From NCBI GenBank assembly GCA_012727415.1, contig JAAYHI010000092.1, positions 1 through 19,532 on the forward strand: DNA of 19,532 nucleotides, written 5' to 3'. Made by a program: the position numbers and the translations under genes. Positions 1-6,840 of the stretch are shown piece by piece; the stretch's first letter is position 1; every line of letters begins with the position of its first letter. This stretch comes from Bacillota bacterium (GTDB lineage: Bacteria > Bacillota > Proteinivoracia > UBA4975). The notes under the pieces are model-generated. The model did not search any database, had not been told where the DNA came from, and saw only the letters and a list, made by a program, of their open reading frames with translations.

Positions 1-240
1 GAAATAAACTTTGATTGTATCCAGCTGGTGGCCGAGGACAATGGCCCCGGCATTTCTGACCTGCGCCTGGCCATGCAGGAGGGTTTTTCCACTGCCAGCG
101 ATGAAATTCGGGAAATCGGCTTTGGCGCCGGCATGGGTTTGCCCAACATCAACAGATGTGTGGATTTCCTGGGCATTGCCAACAAGCCCGAGGGCGGGAC
201 AGTAGTGACTATGCGCGTGAACTTGGGGGGAGAAAAATGA
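1..240 (+). CDS. ATP-binding (HATPase/anti-sigma-factor-like) protein, 3' part
   Basis: The frame is open from the first base and ends at the TGA at 238-240, so only the last 79 residues are present. Visible are a G1-type ATP-lid motif DNGPGI (residues 13-18 of the fragment) and a second glycine box, FGAGMGLPNI, about 25 residues later. Both are typical of GHKL ATPases of the RsbT/SpoIIAB anti-sigma or serine-kinase type. The stop overlaps the ATG of the next gene (ATGA), indicating translational coupling. In Clostridia such proteins are known next to DRTGG proteins and NAD-linked [FeFe]-hydrogenase genes; a regulatory role there is inference. The N-terminal part and the true start lie outside the window. 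Confidence 0.75.
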   Translation, partial: EINFDCIQLVAEDNGPGISDLRLAMQEGFSTASDEIREIGFGAGMGLPNINRCVDFLGIANKPEGGTVVTMRVNLGGEK

Positions 241-578
241 ATTCCATCAAGATGTCTTTCCTGGAACCGGCATGGAATTGTCAAGAGGAAATCGCCTTTC
301 GGGGTTGCCTTGTCTGCGATGTCCTGAGCTTCGCCATCGCCCATGCCCAAAAAGACCAAATCTGGATTACCCATCACATTCACCCAAATATAATAGCGGT
401 AGCTTTACTCAAAGAATTGGCGGCGGTAATCATTGTCGGCGGCGGCAAGCCCGATCCCGAAACTGTCAGGCGGGCGGAAGCAGAGGGAATCCCCTTGTTT
501 GCATCGGGCAAACAGGCCTATGATGTGGTGAAAATCATTGCCGCTCATGATACAGCTGAGGTAAGTGCCGATGAATGA
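237..578 (+). CDS. DRTGG-domain protein
   Basis: A small 113-residue protein. The central part (about residues 40-105, from QIWITHHIHPNIIAVALL to the end of the GIPLFASGKQAYDVVKII segment) matches the DRTGG domain pattern: a beta strand, a conserved histidine-rich turn, a helix, then V-I-I-V-G-G and a segment of the EGIPLF type. DRTGG domains are of unknown biochemical function and are found fused to CBS or phosphotransacetylase domains, or free-standing in hydrogenase-associated operons. I place the start at ATG 237, which overlaps the upstream stop by four bases. The open frame extends upstream to 156, but that part lies inside the previous gene. It is sandwiched between two ATP-binding proteins, so a shared signalling role is likely. 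Confidence 0.75.
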   Translation: MNSIKMSFLEPAWNCQEEIAFRGCLVCDVLSFAIAHAQKDQIWITHHIHPNIIAVALLKELAAVIIVGGGKPDPETVRRAEAEGIPLFASGKQAYDVVKIIAAHDTAEVSADE

Positions 579-1074
579 TTTCTCCCTGCACATTCTCGAT
601 TTGGCAGAAAACTCCCTCAACGCCGGCGCCGATGACATTATCATTACTTTGGTCACCAAAGGAGACAGGAAAATTCTCGTCATCGTCGATAACGGCCATG
701 GCTTGCGGGGGATTGAGCCCCATGAGGCCCTCAGCCCCTTTTATACTACCCGCACCACCCGGCGGGTGGGATTCGGCCTTGGTCTCTTGGAACAGCTTGC
801 CCGCCTGTGCGAAGGGTGGGTAAAGATTGTGCCGGCAAAGCCCCAAGGGCTGGTGGTAATCAGCGTTTTTGCCGCGGGACACTGGGATTTGCCTCCCGAT
901 GGCGATATGGCTTCTTCCGTCATTACCTTGCTGCTTACCAATCCTCAGTGCCGTTTCCGCATTAATTACGGGGACAATCACATTCACATAGACAGCAAGG
1001 ACCTGGCCGATTTGGATTACAGTGAAAAAATCCGCAGGCTTCAGCAGGCTTTCGCAGCGGCAAAAGCCAATTAA
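571..1074 (+). CDS. Histidine-kinase-like ATP-binding protein
   Basis: A 167-residue protein with the GHKL ATPase boxes in order: an N box in DLAENSLNAGA (E13, N14), the G1 box DNGHG (D40-G44) and the G2 box GFGLGL (67-72) after an SPFYTTR segment (ATP lid). It has no membrane segment and no dimerisation/phospho-acceptor histidine domain, so it is a soluble stand-alone ATPase domain. I chose ATG 571 because GAGGT (558-562) is well spaced before it and the coding region overlaps the DRTGG stop by eight bases; GTG 565 is possible. It ends the operon, since a terminator follows within three bases. By family and neighbours it is probably a regulator linked to hydrogenase genes lying upstream, which is inference. 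Confidence 0.75.
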   Translation: MNDFSLHILDLAENSLNAGADDIIITLVTKGDRKILVIVDNGHGLRGIEPHEALSPFYTTRTTRRVGFGLGLLEQLARLCEGWVKIVPAKPQGLVVISVFAAGHWDLPPDGDMASSVITLLLTNPQCRFRINYGDNHIHIDSKDLADLDYSEKIRRLQQAFAAAKAN

Positions 1075-1076
1075 AG

Positions 1077-1112
1077 ACCACACGCAACATAAGCGGGTGT
1101 GGTTTTATTTTT
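1077..1112 (+). terminator. Rho-independent terminator after the ATP-binding/DRTGG operon
   Basis: The arms ACCACAC (1077-1083) and GTGTGGT (1097-1103) form a 7-bp stem that may be extended by an inner GC/GC pairing with a bulge. A T-rich tract (TTTTATTTTT) follows immediately. It separates the first operon from the TPR gene. Confidence 0.8.
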
Positions 1113-1128
1113 CGGCTTGATTGGAAGC

Positions 1129-1157
1129 TTGCCATGGGCCATGGAGTTTGCTAGAAT
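1129..1157 (+). promoter_or_regulatory. Putative sigma-A-type promoter for the TPR gene
   Basis: TTGCCA (1129-1134) and TAGAAT (1152-1157) are separated by exactly 17 bases. The site lies just downstream of a terminator and about 35 bases before the ATG at 1192, which suits its position. No start site has been measured. Confidence 0.5.
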
Positions 1158-1191
1158 AGGTTAGCATTTTTGCGAAAAGGGTGGGATAAAT

Positions 1192-2757
1192 ATGGCGGGT
1201 AAATTAATCGATTTCAGCAAGGGTTCCAGTCTGTACTTCCGGCTGGGCAACTATTACTACGATAAAAATAACCTGGACAGGGCCCTGAGATTTTTCGAGC
1301 GGGCAGCAGCTGTCGATCCTGCCAATCCCGCCAATCAGTTTAACCTCGCTTGCCTCCTCAGCGAACTGGGCCAGTACCAGCGGTCCAACAAGATTTTTCA
1401 GGGGCTGGTCGCCGACCAAGGCACTCGCTTCAATGAAAGTTGGTTTTGGATGGCCCTGAACTCCGGCCAGCAACAGCAATATCGGGAAGCCGGTTACTAT
1501 TTGCGCAAATACCTGGAGCATGATCCCGAGGGAGATTATGCCTGGCAAGCGGAAGAAATTCTCAACTACCTGAGCACCGATCTGCCCATGCTCAGTGACA
1601 ATAAGCGTGAAAGAATTGAAGAGCTTTGCCGGCAGGGCATGGAACTGATAAGCCTCGGTCAACCGCAGATGGCAATTGCTTACTTTTCCAAGGCCAGTGA
1701 GATGGAGTCTGAACTCAGCCTTCCCCGAAACAACTTGGCCCTCCTTTGGTTTCAGTTAGGAGAAGTTGACAAGGCCATTGCCGTGACCCGGGAGGTGCTG
1801 GACAGGCAGCCGCAAAATATAGTTGCCAACTGTAATCTCGCCGCCTTCTACCACTTTTGCAAGGATGAAGTATCCCTGCGCAGGCAAGTCCAGGTTCTCC
1901 ACCGCCTCTGGAGCGACAACCCCGATGAAATGCTGAAACTGGCGACCACTTATGGCCTCCTGGGCTTGCACAGGCGGGCAATGTATCTTTTGCGGGAGCT
2001 GCGGGAAAGCTGGTGCAACTACGAAGTCCTGCTGATGCTGGGAATAGCCACATACAACTGCGGCCTCCGTGCCGAGGCTGCCCGGATTTTTGAGCAGTCC
2101 AATCGTCTGGAGCCTCACAGTCCCTACGCTGTGTTTCGGCAATACTGCGATGAGGGCAGTGGCCTGATTCCCTATCATTTGCGCACTCCCAATGAGGATA
2201 TCGCCGCCATCATCGAAGGGCATGCAAGTCCTGAGCACATTAAGGCCCTGGAAAACCCCGGCCTGTGGCCTCAGTTGCTGTGGGTAGTCGAGCACAGCAG
2301 CACCCGCGCCCGACGCAGGTTATGTACCGCTGCCCTGGATGCCAACTGTTCTCCCCTCACTGACCTGCTGGCTTCTTCCCTGTGGCAGGGAATAGGCAGG
2401 TGGCAGCGGGATGTGTATAATATCTTCCTGGAGCGGGGCATTGTGCCCTGGCAGGGCCTGGGGCGAAGCCGGGAGTTGTCCCCTGGTGCTGTCGCTGTCC
2501 TCGAAGGGATTATGGAAATCCTGGGGGAGCAGGGTTATGGCTACCTGGCCCAGGCTGTTGTCCATGAGTGCTGGACAACTTACTGGAAACGCTTCCGCCC
2601 CCCTGTTCGCAACCGGCAGCTGTGGATTGCCGCCTTGCTGGTGTTTGTTCAGGGGCTGGAGAACTTAGAGGCTATTGCTGCTGAGTTTGGCCTCGTCCCG
2701 GCCAGACTGGCCAGGGCAGTGCAAAAATTGACGACCTGCATGACGACCTGCATATAG
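1192..2757 (+). CDS. Tetratricopeptide-repeat protein
   Basis: A 521-residue soluble protein with no signal peptide or membrane segment. TPR-like helix pairs are clear at about residues 15-50 (LGNYYYDKNNLDRALRFFERA), 50-85, 145-185 (GMELISLGQPQMAIAYFSKA) and 180-215 (ALLWFQLGEVDKAIAVTREV), with weaker units to about 320. The C-terminal 190 residues are helical and rich in Trp and Leu, with no family I recognise. TPR proteins are protein-protein scaffolds, and the partner cannot be told from the sequence. The gene is a single-gene unit with its own promoter and terminator. A 12-bp tandem duplication sits at its very 3' end (TTCM/TTCI). The start at ATG 1192 has a purine-rich site, AAAAGGGTGGG, upstream. 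Confidence 0.8.
   Translation: MAGKLIDFSKGSSLYFRLGNYYYDKNNLDRALRFFERAAAVDPANPANQFNLACLLSELGQYQRSNKIFQGLVADQGTRFNESWFWMALNSGQQQQYREAGYYLRKYLEHDPEGDYAWQAEEILNYLSTDLPMLSDNKRERIEELCRQGMELISLGQPQMAIAYFSKASEMESELSLPRNNLALLWFQLGEVDKAIAVTREVLDRQPQNIVANCNLAAFYHFCKDEVSLRRQVQVLHRLWSDNPDEMLKLATTYGLLGLHRRAMYLLRELRESWCNYEVLLMLGIATYNCGLRAEAARIFEQSNRLEPHSPYAVFRQYCDEGSGLIPYHLRTPNEDIAAIIEGHASPEHIKALENPGLWPQLLWVVEHSSTRARRRLCTAALDANCSPLTDLLASSLWQGIGRWQRDVYNIFLERGIVPWQGLGRSRELSPGAVAVLEGIMEILGEQGYGYLAQAVVHECWTTYWKRFRPPVRNRQLWIAALLVFVQGLENLEAIAAEFGLVPARLARAVQKLTTCMTTCI
2730..2753 (+). repeat. Perfect 12-bp tandem duplication at the end of the TPR gene
   Basis: GACGACCTGCAT occurs twice head-to-tail (2730-2741 and 2742-2753), in frame, giving the last residues TTCM-TTCI before the stop. 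It looks like a recent slippage or duplication event that added four codons. Confidence 0.9.
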
Positions 2758-2759
2758 AT

Positions 2760-2787
2760 AATAGCCTGGACTGCCAGGCTATTTTTT
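2760..2787 (+). terminator. Strong rho-independent terminator after the TPR gene
   Basis: AATAGCCTGG (2760-2769) pairs perfectly with CCAGGCTATT (2774-2783) around a four-base loop. The T tract runs through 2787. It begins two bases after the stop codon. Confidence 0.9.
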
Positions 2788-2852
2788 CATCCAGATCAAA
2801 TCCAGTTTTTCCTCCTGTAAACAGGGAAATTAATAATTATGTAACGCACCAA

Positions 2853-2942
2853 GGGGAGGGCAACTGGCAGGCGGGAGCAGGAGAGCGGGCTGTTGCCAAG
2901 CCGGGTGGCAACCATCGGTCTTTTCGCGTCTATCGCCTCCCC
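2853..2942 (+). ncRNA. Candidate structured RNA (leader or small RNA), family not recognised
   Basis: This non-coding segment is bounded by complementary arms GGGGAGG (2853-2859) and CCTCCCC (2936-2942). Inside, GTTGCCA (2892-2898) pairs with TGGCAAC (2906-2912) as a 7-bp hairpin, and GGCAAC (2859-2864) could compete for the same GTTGCC. Mutually exclusive pairings of this kind are a mark of switching leaders. CCTCCCC is also complementary to the GGGGAGG at 3064-3070 in the ribosome site of the next gene. I see no good open frame here and no match by eye to the cores of the T-box, SAM, cobalamin, TPP, FMN, glycine or c-di-GMP elements. The promoter is uncertain: TAATAA/TATGTA-like hexamers lie near 2831-2843 without a good -35. 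The 2758-3080 gap otherwise holds only the hairpins listed separately. Confidence 0.35.
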
Positions 2943-2962
2943 TAGAAATTAAAAATTTACAC

Positions 2963-2989
2963 GTAAAGGCGGGCTCTTCCCGCCTTTAC
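2963..2989 (+). repeat. Perfect 11-bp hairpin in the leader region
   Basis: GTAAAGGCGGG (2963-2973) and CCCGCCTTTAC (2979-2989) are exact inverse complements around a five-base loop and are followed by TGTCTTTT. It could be a first, weaker terminator or a stable structural stem ahead of the clear terminator ten bases later. Confidence 0.75.
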
Positions 2990-2998
2990 TGTCTTTTG

Positions 2999-3030
2999 GA
3001 AGCAGCAGAATCCCTGTGCTTCTTTTTTTT
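2999..3030 (+). terminator. Rho-independent terminator upstream of the membrane TPR gene
   Basis: GAAGCA (2999-3004) pairs with TGCTTC (3017-3022), extended by CAG/CTG (3006-3008 with 3014-3016) past a single bulged G. Eight T residues (3023-3030) follow. It lies 50 bases before the next start codon, with no convincing promoter in between. It may therefore be an attenuator that is read through, or the end of a small RNA. Confidence 0.8.
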
Positions 3031-3039
3031 GGCGTAAAC

Positions 3040-3071
3040 TTCTCCCCCGGGGAATATCTATTAGGGGAGGA
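3040..3071 (+). promoter_or_regulatory. Possible ribosome-site-sequestering hairpin
   Basis: TTCTCCCC (3040-3047) can pair with GGGGAGGA (3064-3071) using one G-U pair. This would cover most of the ribosome site GGGGAGGAGG of the gene starting at 3081. It is a pairing seen by eye only, and purine-rich ribosome sites pair easily with any C/T-rich tract. Confidence 0.3.
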
Positions 3072-3080
3072 GGTGAAGGG

Positions 3081-3821
3081 GTGGCTGCTATCCGCTGCAG
3101 TTTTCGGGGAGGCGAGGTTATTACTGAGCTCAAGAGAATTCCTTTTTCAGGGCTGGAAGGCTTGAAGGCGGGCAACAGTTGGCGGGGAGCGGCGGTGCTG
3201 CTGGGAATAATCTTGCTGGTGCAGGGTTTTTTCTCGCCTGGGATATTGATTTTAGCGGCAGTCGGGCTGTGGAGTTTTGTGCACATGGCCGGTAAGTATT
3301 GGCGGATAATATATCGCCGCGCCAAGGCCCAGCGGCTATTGAAAAGAGGGCAGTGGGAGGAAGCCCTCCCCTGGGCGGAACCGGTGACTGCCGGGAGTAA
3401 TTCATGGTGGCAGTTTGTTGGTGCTTACTGCGCCGCGGGCCACTGGGACTTAGCCCGCCGCTGGCTGGAGGAACTGGAGCCGGGGGAGGAGCGGGATTTC
3501 CTGCTGGCTGTAACATATCTCGCCTTAAAACAACCCGGGGCTGCCCTTGAATATTGTCCCCCCCGTCCTCAGGGCCGGTGGCAGACTGTTGCTGCCGAGG
3601 CGAGTTTTCAGCAAGGGGAATGGGCCAGGGTGGTCACCGGGTTGCGTGCTGCCGGCAGCGGGGACGAAAAAATTGAACATGCCTGGTTGCGGGGGGCCAG
3701 CTACTACTTTTTGAAGGAGTATAAGTCCGCCGTCAAGCTGCTGCGCCAGGTGGTCCGGTTGGGAGGCAATGATTACGGCAACGCCGGCCAGTTGTTGGAA
3801 CAGGCTTCGGCTCATTTGTAA
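3081..3821 (+). CDS. Membrane-anchored TPR-like protein
   Basis: A 246-residue protein. A hydrophobic double segment at about residues 36-70 forms a likely membrane hairpin, followed by the basic stretch KYWRIIYRRAKAQRLLKRG. The rest (about 77-245) is a cytoplasmic helical-repeat region with TPR/Sel1-like units, for example RRAKAQRLLKRGQWEEAL, YLALKQPGAALEY and LRGASYYFLKEYKSAVKLL. I start at GTG 3081 because a strong AGGGGAGGAGGTG site lies directly upstream and there is no better in-frame start nearby. No specific family is recognised. It is followed after 14 bases by a lipoprotein deacetylase, suggesting an envelope role. Upstream structure suggests leader control. Confidence 0.7.
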   Translation: MAAIRCSFRGGEVITELKRIPFSGLEGLKAGNSWRGAAVLLGIILLVQGFFSPGILILAAVGLWSFVHMAGKYWRIIYRRAKAQRLLKRGQWEEALPWAEPVTAGSNSWWQFVGAYCAAGHWDLARRWLEELEPGEERDFLLAVTYLALKQPGAALEYCPPRPQGRWQTVAAEASFQQGEWARVVTGLRAAGSGDEKIEHAWLRGASYYFLKEYKSAVKLLRQVVRLGGNDYGNAGQLLEQASAHL

Positions 3822-3835
3822 CAGGGGGGAGATTT

Positions 3836-4585
3836 GTGAAAAAAGTGTTGGTTTTCCTTGCCCTGCTGCTTATTGCAGGCTGCTTCAATAAAAATATTGC
3901 TCCCGTTGCCCCGGGCCCGAATCAACCCATGGTCGCCAAGACCCCCATCTATTCTGTCGCCCGGGATGACAACAAGATTGCAATTTCCTTTGATGCCGCC
4001 TGGGGCAGCGAGTATACCCGGAGAATTCTCGATATCCTGGACGAGTACAATATTAAGACCACCTTCTTTGTGGTAAAATTCTGGGTGGAGGATAATCCTG
4101 AGGTGGCCAGGGAGATCGTCAACCGCGGCCATGAGCTTGGCAATCATTCTGCTACCCATCCGGAAATGGGCAATTTGCCGCTGGAAGCTATCGAAAGGGA
4201 AATTATGTCCACCCACGAGACCATTAAAGACGTAACGGGTTTTGAGGCAAACCTCTTCCGGCCGCCATTTGGCCATTATTCGCCGCCCATGCTCTCAGTG
4301 ATTGCCGAGTTAGGCTATTATGCTATCCAGTGGGATGTGGATTCCCTGGACTGGAAAGAACGGGGAGCAGAGGATATTGTCCTCCGAGTTTCGGAAAAGG
4401 TCCAGCCCGGTTCCATTGTGCTCTTTCACAATAATGCAAAATATATTGCCGATGCTTTGCCCCTGGTGCTGGAGAATTTTAAGGAGCGCAACCTGGAAGT
4501 GGTGCCTGTCTCGCAGCTTATTTGGCACAGCGACTATATCATCGACCATGAGGGCAGACAGCACAGAGCCAATAGAGACAACTAA
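3836..4585 (+). CDS. Polysaccharide deacetylase (NodB/CE4), lipoprotein
   Basis: A 249-residue protein starting at GTG 3836. MKKVLVFLALLLIAGC is a lipoprotein signal with a lipobox (LIAGC, lipidated Cys16), so the enzyme sits on the outer face of the membrane. CE4 motifs appear in order: SFDAAWG (D53), HSATH (H104, H108), RPPFG (142-146), WDVDSLDW (166-173) and LFHNN (H198). The family removes N-acetyl groups from peptidoglycan or other glycans using a divalent metal. The first motif has Ala where many CE4 enzymes have a second Asp (a metal ligand), a variant I associate with the PdaB-like sporulation subgroup. Its natural substrate, and whether it is active, cannot be told from the sequence. 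Confidence 0.85.
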   Translation: MKKVLVFLALLLIAGCFNKNIAPVAPGPNQPMVAKTPIYSVARDDNKIAISFDAAWGSEYTRRILDILDEYNIKTTFFVVKFWVEDNPEVAREIVNRGHELGNHSATHPEMGNLPLEAIEREIMSTHETIKDVTGFEANLFRPPFGHYSPPMLSVIAELGYYAIQWDVDSLDWKERGAEDIVLRVSEKVQPGSIVLFHNNAKYIADALPLVLENFKERNLEVVPVSQLIWHSDYIIDHEGRQHRANRDN

Positions 4586-4610
4586 ATTCTGCCAAAATAA
4601 TAGGTATTTT

Positions 4611-4642
4611 CTGGCTGCTCATGAAATACAGCCAGATTTTGT
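4611..4642 (+). terminator. Probable terminator after the deacetylase gene
   Basis: CTGGCTG (4611-4617) pairs with CAGCCAG (4629-4635) around an 11-base loop, followed by ATTTTGTT. The T tract is imperfect. Confidence 0.55.
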
Positions 4643-4670
4643 TGCAGTAAAACTTCTGGCATGTTAAAAT
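4642..4670 (+). promoter_or_regulatory. Putative promoter of rex (and perhaps the rnf operon)
   Basis: TTGCAG (4642-4647) and TAAAAT (4665-4670) are separated by 17 bases, 35 bases before the rex start. No other convincing promoter was found between here and 15738, so it may drive rex, aspA and the rnf genes together. That extension is inference. Confidence 0.5.
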
Positions 4671-4705
4671 TTTTGGGGTGACTATTCGCAAGGGGGGATT
4701 GGTAT

Positions 4706-5335
4706 TTGACCAACAAGTCCCAGAGGATACCAGATGTGGTTATTCGCCGGTTGCCTGTCTACCTCCGCTATCTCCAGCAACTGCAATTATACGATGTGGA
4801 TTCCGTTTCTTCCCAGCAGATGGGCCATGACTTAAATTTAAATCCCGCCCAAATCCGCAAGGACTTATCTGTTTTTGGAGATTTCGGCATCAAAGGTAAG
4901 GGGTACCCTGTCGCGGATCTGTCCGAAAAGTTATCGGGAATCTTGGGACTGGACAAGGAGATACCTATTGTGTTAGTTGGCGTCGGCAATTTGGGTTCGG
5001 CCTTGTGCCGCTATAACCGCTATCAGCAAACTTCCACTAAAATCGTCGGCCTCTTTGATGGACACCCTTCAAAAATCGGCCAGTTCCATGGCTCCTATGA
5101 AGTCAGACCCATGGAGGAATTAGTGGGATTTATCCGGGAAAATGACATAAAAATGGCTATCATCGCAGTGCCGGTGGCCGCAGCGCAGTCAGTGTGTGAT
5201 ATACTGGTCGCTGCCGGCATAAAGGCAATCCTGAATTTTGCCCCGGTGCTGCTTAATGTGCCAGATACTGTTCGCGTGCAAAACTCTGATTTCACGGCAG
5301 AACTCCAGGCTCTGGCTTATTATCTGCAGCTGTAA
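4706..5335 (+). CDS. rex: Redox-sensing transcriptional repressor Rex
   Basis: A 209-residue protein of normal Rex length. The N-terminal winged-helix domain (about 8-80) holds the typical IPDVVIRRLPVYLRYL start and the recognition-helix region QIRKDLSVFGDFGIKGKGY. The C-terminal Rossmann domain has GVGNLG (92-97) with D118 after the second strand (LFDGHPSK), the signature for NAD(H) binding. The final helix swaps between subunits in the known dimer. Rex represses fermentation and electron-transport genes until NADH rises. The start is TTG 4706, eight bases after AGGGGGG. It sits 45 bases before aspA and upstream of rnf, so control of that locus is plausible, but no clear Rex operator is visible here. 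Confidence 0.95.
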   Translation: MTNKSQRIPDVVIRRLPVYLRYLQQLQLYDVDSVSSQQMGHDLNLNPAQIRKDLSVFGDFGIKGKGYPVADLSEKLSGILGLDKEIPIVLVGVGNLGSALCRYNRYQQTSTKIVGLFDGHPSKIGQFHGSYEVRPMEELVGFIRENDIKMAIIAVPVAAAQSVCDILVAAGIKAILNFAPVLLNVPDTVRVQNSDFTAELQALAYYLQL

Positions 5336-5380
5336 TGTTACTGGAAGCAACCATTGGTTTAATAACTCCAAGGAGGATTC

Positions 5381-6796
5381 GTGGTGGTACCTTTCAGACG
5401 TGAACGGGATTTATTAGGAGACAGGGAAGTCCCCCAGGATGTTTACTACGGGATCCAGACAATCAGGGCCCTGGAAAATTTTCCGATTACAGGCTATAAG
5501 CCTCACCGGGAGTTGGTTCTGGCCCTGGCACAGGTAAAAAAAGCTGCTGCCCAGGCAAATATGAAGGTAAAACGGTTAAATCCCAAAATCGGCAATGCCA
5601 TCGTCGCCGCATGTGATGAAATTCTTGAAGGCAAATTGATTGATCAGTTTGTAGTCGATGTCATTCAGGGAGGCGCCGGCACTTCATATAATATGAATGC
5701 CAATGAGGTGGTGGCCAATCGCGCCATTGAATTGCTGGGAGGAAAGAAGGGGGATTACCTGCTGGTATCTCCTAATACCCACGTCAACATGGCACAATCT
5801 ACAAATGATGCCTTCCCCACTGCCATCAAAATTGCCGCTCTCAAACTTACCCAAACCCTGGTGACTTCCCTTAAAGGCCTAGGACAAGCCCTGGAAGAAA
5901 AAGAGCTGGAATTTGACGGCATCATCAAGATGGGGCGCACTCACCTGCAGGATGCAGTGCCCATTCGCCTGGGACAGGAATTTGGAGCATGGGCAAGTGT
6001 CATTCGCAGGGATATCCAGCGCATTAAGACTGCAGCTGCCGGCCTTGAGACTATTTCCATGGGGGCTACGGCAGTTGGGACAGGCCTGAATGCCGATGTG
6101 GACTACATTGAGGCCGTTACTGAAATTTTGGCCGCAAATACCAAGCTCCCCTTGGTGCGGACAAGCAACATGGTAGATGCCACTCAAAACACCGACGTCT
6201 ATGTTGCCCTCTCTTCTGCCTTGAAGATTTGTGCCGTCAACCTTTCCAAGATGGCCAATGATTTAAGGCTGTTGGCCTCTGGACCCCGTTGCGGCTTAAA
6301 TGAGATAAATTTGCCTGCTATGCAGCCGGGTTCTTCCATTATGCCGGGTAAGGTCAATCCTGTAATGGCCGAAGTTGTAAACCAAGTGGCATTTCAGGTC
6401 ATCGGCAATGATCTGACAGTGACTTTAGCTTCTGAAGCAGGTCAGTTGGAACTCAACGTCATGGAACCTGTGTTGACCTTTAACCTTCTGCAGTCATTGG
6501 ATATTTTGAGCAATGTAGTGCAGGTATTTACCAGGAAATGCGTCCGCGGTATCACCGCCAATGTCCAGCGTTGCCGGCAAATGGTGGAGCAGAGCGTTGG
6601 CATTATTACCGCCATCAATCCTCATGTGGGCTACGAGACGGCCTCAGTAATTGCCAAAGAGGCCATTACCACCGGCAGGCCCATTCGGGAAATTGTCCTG
6701 GAGAAGGGTATACTAACCGAAGAAGAACTTGACATTATCCTCAACCCTCAGGAGATGACGAAGCCGGGCATCCCCGGGGCCGGATTGCTAAAATAA
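5381..6796 (+). CDS. aspA: Aspartate ammonia-lyase
   Basis: A 471-residue member of the fumarase/aspartase superfamily that converts L-aspartate to fumarate and ammonia in the cytoplasm. Seen are GTSYNMNANEV (about 100-110), QSTNDAFPTA (139-148), GRTHLQDA (185-192) and the signature loop GSSIMPGKVN (317-326) with the catalytic serine. The NMNANEV and MPGKVNPV forms favour aspartase over class II fumarase, but by eye this is not absolute. The start is GTG 5381 or GTG 5384; AGGAGG ends at 5376, so 5384 has the better spacing. It sits between rex and rnfC with short gaps, suggesting that aspartate-derived fumarate could serve as an electron sink linked to the redox operon (inference). Confidence 0.9.
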   Translation: MVVPFRRERDLLGDREVPQDVYYGIQTIRALENFPITGYKPHRELVLALAQVKKAAAQANMKVKRLNPKIGNAIVAACDEILEGKLIDQFVVDVIQGGAGTSYNMNANEVVANRAIELLGGKKGDYLLVSPNTHVNMAQSTNDAFPTAIKIAALKLTQTLVTSLKGLGQALEEKELEFDGIIKMGRTHLQDAVPIRLGQEFGAWASVIRRDIQRIKTAAAGLETISMGATAVGTGLNADVDYIEAVTEILAANTKLPLVRTSNMVDATQNTDVYVALSSALKICAVNLSKMANDLRLLASGPRCGLNEINLPAMQPGSSIMPGKVNPVMAEVVNQVAFQVIGNDLTVTLASEAGQLELNVMEPVLTFNLLQSLDILSNVVQVFTRKCVRGITANVQRCRQMVEQSVGIITAINPHVGYETASVIAKEAITTGRPIREIVLEKGILTEEELDIILNPQEMTKPGIPGAGLLK

Positions 6797-6840
6797 TCAA
6801 ACTTACGTTGTTGAACTAATACTAGTGTGGGGTGATGATT

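Noticed and set aside
1135..1145. CCATGGGCCATGG palindromic stretch in the promoter of the TPR gene
   Set aside because: It is short and imperfect and lies within the spacer of the putative promoter; not strong enough to call an operator.
2895..2935. T-box-like string GGGTGGCAACC followed by TTTTCG
   Set aside because: It only loosely resembles the T-box antiterminator. There is no recognisable stem I or specifier, the space upstream is too short, and the downstream gene is not an amino-acid or tRNA-synthetase gene.
4640..4680. TTGTTGCAG and TGTTAAAATTTT as Rex operators in the rex promoter
   Set aside because: Each matches only one half of the expected inverted repeat; the second half is absent.
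6800..6830. TTGTTGAACTAATA upstream of rnfC as a Rex site or promoter
   Set aside because: No inverted half site and no -35/-10 pair with acceptable spacing could be found.
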